Assembly (NCBI GenBank): GCA_035691285.1
Contig: DASSJI010000276.1
Coordinates: 1-8,683, forward strand
Length of the DNA stretch: 8,683 bases
DNA from: DATFEN01 sp035691285
Lineage (GTDB): Bacteria; Acidobacteriota; Vicinamibacteria; Fen-336
Direction: 5' to 3'
Part shown: one piece after another, positions 5,961 through 8,683 of the stretch
Numbering within the stretch: position 1 is the stretch's first letter
Layout: each line of letters starts with the position of its first letter
Notes under the pieces: generated by a model
The model's input: only the letters and a program-made list of their open reading frames with translations
Database searches by the model: none
Told to the model about the DNA's origin: nothing
Translations under genes and position numbers: made by a program

Positions 5961-7514
5961 ATGGGATCGCGACCGGGCCGGGGCGTCTGGCTGCTGGCCG
6001 TCGCCGGCTTGTTCGTGCTGGGCTTCGCGGCGCGCTCCCTCCACGCGGCCGATCTCGCCCCCGTCCTGGACACGCCGTGGCAGCCGGGCCTGCAGATGAC
6101 CCGGCACTACGACGTCCAGGCCGTGGACGTGCTGAACGGCGACGGCATGCTCTTTCCGCGCGTCCCGGACGCGGGGGATACCGGCCCGCTCGCGCGCCCG
6201 CCGGGGTACGCGCTGCTGCTGGCTGGGATCTACCGGATCGTGGGACGCGGACTGGCCACGACCCAGCTCGTCCAGAACCTTTTCTGCTCCCTGACCGGCC
6301 CGCTCGTGCTGTGGCTGGGCGCGGCCGTGCTCTCCTTCCGCGCCGGGCTGCTGGCCGGCGCCTTCGCCGCTCTCGCCCCGCACCTCGCCTGGTACTCGAA
6401 CTGGATCGTGCCGGACGCGCCGTGCGTTCTGCTCGTGCTGCTGGCCCTGGTCCTTTCGTGGCACGGCCTGCCCCGCGCGTCGCTGCTCTGGCAGGTCGCT
6501 GCGGGCGCGTGCCTCGGCGCCGGCGTGTGGCTGCGCCCCAACCTGCTGCTGCTCGGCGCCGGCGTCGGCCTCGGCATCGTGGCGGCCCGGCCAGGCGCGG
6601 ACGGCCTGAAGCGGGCCGTCGTGCTGTGCGCGGCCTCGAGCCTCGTGGTCCTGCCGATCACCGCGCGCAACTACGCCGTCTACGGGCGCTTCGTGCCGGT
6701 GAGCATCAACCTGGGCATCGTGCTCTGGGAGGGCATCGCCGACGCCGGCGGCGAGCGCTTCGGCGCCGTCCGCACGGACAACGAGGTCGCCCGGCAGGAG
6801 GCCCGGCTCCATGGCGAGCCGCGCCATCGCCGCTGGTGGGCCTCGCCGGACGGCATCGAGCGCGATCGCGAGCGCATACGCAACTCCCTGGCGGTGATCC
6901 GCGAGAATCCGGGCTGGTTCGCCAGGACCATGCTCGCCCGGATGGCGCGGATGCTCGACTATGCCGGCGAGTCGCCGCCGGTGGCGGGGCGACCCCAGGC
7001 CACGGCGCCGCCGGACCGCCCGTCGCTGGCCCCTCCCTCGGAGCGCTGGAACGCGGCGGGCCGGACGCGAGGTCTCGAGCCGAGGTTGTCCCGTGAGGTC
7101 AGCCTCGCCCCGGGCGAGCGGCTCGCATGGCTGCGGCCGGCCGTTGGCCTGGCCCAGTCCGCCTTGAGCGCCTCGCTCACGGGGGCGACGCTCCTGGGGA
7201 TGCTGCTCGTCGGCGTCGCGGCTCCGAGGCGCAGCGCCTTCCTTGCATCGGTGCCGCTCTCCTTCCTCCTGCTCCAGTCCCCCCTCCACCTGGAGTACCG
7301 GGTCACCCTTCCGATGCACGCCGTGCTGTTCCTCTTCGCCGCCTCCGGGTGGTTGATGGCGCTGAGCGCGACCCGCCACATAATGCGGGCGGCTCCATGG
7401 ACGTCACGGTCTCCCGCTCCTACGGCCACCTCGTCGTCGTCGCGCCCGACGCCGTCGTCCGCGTCGAGCGCCGCTCCCACGAGGAGCTCCGAAGGGCCTC
7501 CTACATCGCGCTGA
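5961..7514 (+). CDS. Probable GT-C glycosyltransferase, family 39/PMT-like; C-terminal tail doubtful
   Basis: This is a polytopic membrane protein resembling bacterial dolichyl-phosphate-mannose/ArnT-type transferases, which use polyprenyl-phosphate sugars at the outer face of the membrane. The acceptor is unknown. From the ATG at 5961 the frame gives 517 residues. Helix 1 is at about 9-24. It is followed by an acidic periplasmic loop (HYDVQAVDVLNGDG, 49-62) and RPPGYALLLAGIYRIVG (79-95), a pattern typical of the family. GVWLRPNLLLLGAG (188-201) and ARNYAVYGRFVPVSIN (235-250) are also family-like. A soluble part spans about 255-390, and terminal helices lie at about 395-468. The good coding pattern ends near residue 473 (base 7379). 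The remaining Ser/Pro/Thr-rich tail is read in the wrong frame of the next gene. The start is 47 bases after nuoN, so it may be cotranscribed, but no complex I role is suggested. Confidence 0.72.
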   Translation: MGSRPGRGVWLLAVAGLFVLGFAARSLHAADLAPVLDTPWQPGLQMTRHYDVQAVDVLNGDGMLFPRVPDAGDTGPLARPPGYALLLAGIYRIVGRGLATTQLVQNLFCSLTGPLVLWLGAAVLSFRAGLLAGAFAALAPHLAWYSNWIVPDAPCVLLVLLALVLSWHGLPRASLLWQVAAGACLGAGVWLRPNLLLLGAGVGLGIVAARPGADGLKRAVVLCAASSLVVLPITARNYAVYGRFVPVSINLGIVLWEGIADAGGERFGAVRTDNEVARQEARLHGEPRHRRWWASPDGIERDRERIRNSLAVIRENPGWFARTMLARMARMLDYAGESPPVAGRPQATAPPDRPSLAPPSERWNAAGRTRGLEPRLSREVSLAPGERLAWLRPAVGLAQSALSASLTGATLLGMLLVGVAAPRRSAFLASVPLSFLLLQSPLHLEYRVTLPMHAVLFLFAASGWLMALSATRHIMRAAPWTSRSPAPTATSSSSRPTPSSASSAAPTRSSEGPPTSR

Positions 7515-7927
7515 CCGTCGGAGGCGTGGTCGGTCCGCTCCTGGCCGCGATCGCCGACCGCGTCGGAATGCCGGGGGGCCCCACGCCCCTCCACCTGCGC
7601 CATGGCGAGCCCCCGCACCCTCGCGACATGGACCGCGTCACGACCTTCTGGGCCGCGGACCTGCCCGACGAGCTCCAGGGCCTGCGGGGCTTTCCGCACG
7701 TCGAGGGCTTCCGGCCGGTCACCGTCTACCCGCGGAGGCTCGTCCGACGGGTGGAGCTGCGCCTGCGCGACGGCCTGGTCCTCGGCCTCGACCGTGAGGC
7801 GGCGCCCGAGGTCGCGCTGTGGCTGCCGCCCTGGGACCACCGCCGCATCCGGAGGGCGCTCGAGACGGCCGGCTATCCTCTCGAGCCGCCGGCCCAGGGG
7901 CTCATTCGTAGCGCAGCGCCTCGATAG
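7397..7927 (+). CDS. Hypothetical protein, 176 aa, no family recognised
   Basis: From the ATG at 7397 the frame encodes 176 residues. Nearly every codon in the first 38 ends in G or C, including the part overlapping the glycosyltransferase frame, so this is the coding frame there. Residues 35-52 (ASYIALTVGGVVGPLLAA) are mildly hydrophobic and could be one membrane segment or a buried helix. The C-terminal half (VRRVELRLRDGLVLGLDREAA, then LWLPPWDHRRIRRALETAGY) looks like alternating beta strands ending in a helix, somewhat PH-domain-like, but that is only an impression. The last nine or so residues (GLIRSAAPR) use poor codons and are antisense to the permease C-terminus, so the original stop may have been lost. 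The frame is open upstream to 7127 within the glycosyltransferase gene; 7397 is the best start, though no strong ribosome site is visible. Confidence 0.6.
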   Translation: MDVTVSRSYGHLVVVAPDAVVRVERRSHEELRRASYIALTVGGVVGPLLAAIADRVGMPGGPTPLHLRHGEPPHPRDMDRVTTFWAADLPDELQGLRGFPHVEGFRPVTVYPRRLVRRVELRLRDGLVLGLDREAAPEVALWLPPWDHRRIRRALETAGYPLEPPAQGLIRSAAPR

Positions 7928-8683
7928 GGTCGAGCCCGGCCGCCTTGCGCGCCGGGTAGTAGCCGAAGAAGGCCCCGACCATCGCCGCGAAGGCGAAGGC
8001 CAGGCCGATCGCCAGGGGCGTGATCAAGGTGGGCCAGCCGAGCACGCCGGCCACCGAGCGCGAGGACACGACCCCGAGCAGCACGCCGATGGCGCCGCCG
8101 AGGAGCGAGAGCGTCATCGCCTCGACCAGGAACTGGCGCTGGATGTCGCGGGTGCGCGCGCCCACCGCCAGCCGGATCCCGATCTCGCGGGTCCGCTCCG
8201 TGACCGAGACCAGCATGATGTTCATGATCCCGATGCCGCCGACGATCAGGCTGACCGACGCCACGCTCATGAGCAGGCCGGTCATGGTGTTCGCGAGCTG
8301 GGTCCGCATCGCCGCCATCTCCTCGATGGTGCGGACGCGGAAGTCGTCCTCCTCAGGGGTCGGGATGCGATGGCGCGCCCGGAGCAGGCGCGTGAGGGCG
8401 ACGGCGACGGGCTCCACGGCCTCGGAGGAGGCCGCCGACAGCATGATCTGCTGGATGTGGGTGATCCCCAGCAGCTTCTTCTGGATCGTCGTGTAGGGCG
8501 CGATCACGATGTCGTCCTGGTCGTTGCCCCACTGGTTCTGCCCCTTGGGCGCCAGCACGCCCAGCACCCGGAACGGCACGTTCTTGATCCGCATGACGTG
8601 GCCCACGGCGTCGCCGTCGGGGAACAGCGTGCGGGCCACCGTGTCGCCGAGCAGGCAGACCTTGTCGGCGATCTGGACCTCGC
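7902..8683 (-). CDS. MacB-type ABC transporter permease, C-terminal part (N-terminus beyond window)
   Basis: This is the permease of an FtsX/MacB-family ABC system. These systems are mechanotransmission transporters that drive export of peptides, lipoproteins or toxins from the periplasm rather than transporting through the membrane themselves. The visible 259 residues start mid-protein: the reading frame continues to the window edge with VQIADKVCLLGDTVARTLF, the MacB periplasmic-core motif. A rest of the periplasmic domain (RVLGVLAPKG, then IVIAPYTTIQ) follows. Three helices come next, with the signature GGIGIMNIMLVSVTERTREI (residues 148-167) and RLAVGARTRDIQRQFLVEA. The canonical ending is PARKAAGLDPIEALRYE. 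A GTG at 8639 is internal, not the start. No ATPase domain is in view, so a stand-alone permease with a separate ATPase gene or a MacB fusion cannot be told apart. The gene converges on the unknown gene and overlaps its end by 26 bases. Confidence 0.93.
   Translation of the reverse strand, partial: EVQIADKVCLLGDTVARTLFPDGDAVGHVMRIKNVPFRVLGVLAPKGQNQWGNDQDDIVIAPYTTIQKKLLGITHIQQIMLSAASSEAVEPVAVALTRLLRARHRIPTPEEDDFRVRTIEEMAAMRTQLANTMTGLLMSVASVSLIVGGIGIMNIMLVSVTERTREIGIRLAVGARTRDIQRQFLVEAMTLSLLGGAIGVLLGVVSSRSVAGVLGWPTLITPLAIGLAFAFAAMVGAFFGYYPARKAAGLDPIEALRYE

Noticed and set aside
7353..7384. Possible promoter TTGATG...CATAAT before the unknown gene
   Set aside because: The spacer is 20 bases, too long for a good sigma-70 site, it lies inside a coding frame, and it would leave almost no leader before the ATG at 7397.

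Overview
This is a GC-rich bacterial window. Most of it is the downstream part of a respiratory complex I (NADH-quinone oxidoreductase, nuo) operon. On the + strand the order is nuoC (5' end cut by the window), nuoD, nuoH, nuoI, nuoJ, nuoK and nuoN, all tightly packed (touching, overlapping or separated by a few bases) except at one place. The modules that E. coli carries between these genes are absent: there is no nuoE/F/G between nuoD and nuoH, and no nuoL/M between nuoK and nuoN. The genes present give the quinone/FeS arm (C, D, I), the membrane heel (H), the small membrane subunits (J, K) and one antiporter-like pump (N). NuoL, NuoM and any NADH-input module would have to be encoded elsewhere.

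The exception to the tight packing is nuoC/nuoD, which are separated by about 155 bp. That gap is filled by an imperfect long palindrome built from 'ACCACAGAG'-type motifs. I recognise this as a dispersed repeat style seen in the genomes of many uncultured GC-rich bacteria. A 52-codon reading frame crosses it. Its ATG overlaps the nuoC stop (ATGA) and its stop overlaps the nuoD start (TGATG), so the coupled-gene geometry appears to survive the insertion.

Downstream of nuoN, still on the + strand, are a probable polytopic GT-C (family 39/PMT-like) glycosyltransferase and a 176-residue protein of unknown function, with a 118 bp overlap between their open frames. The last gene is on the - strand, converges on the unknown gene and runs off the window: the C-terminal part of a MacB-type ABC transporter permease.

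Taxonomy is an inference. The nuo order without EFG, the NuoI cluster motifs (CCYCNLCTYPCP type, which remind me of Chlorobi/Bacteroidetes-group sequences), the high GC content and the repeat style suggest an uncultured lineage such as candidate Eisenbacteria, another FCB-related phylum or Acidobacteriota. The window alone does not decide. No RNA genes, CRISPR arrays, IS elements or prophage genes were seen, and no confident promoter or terminator. The strongest unusual signal is the repeat with its bridging ORF inside the nuo operon. I see no clear new multi-gene system.
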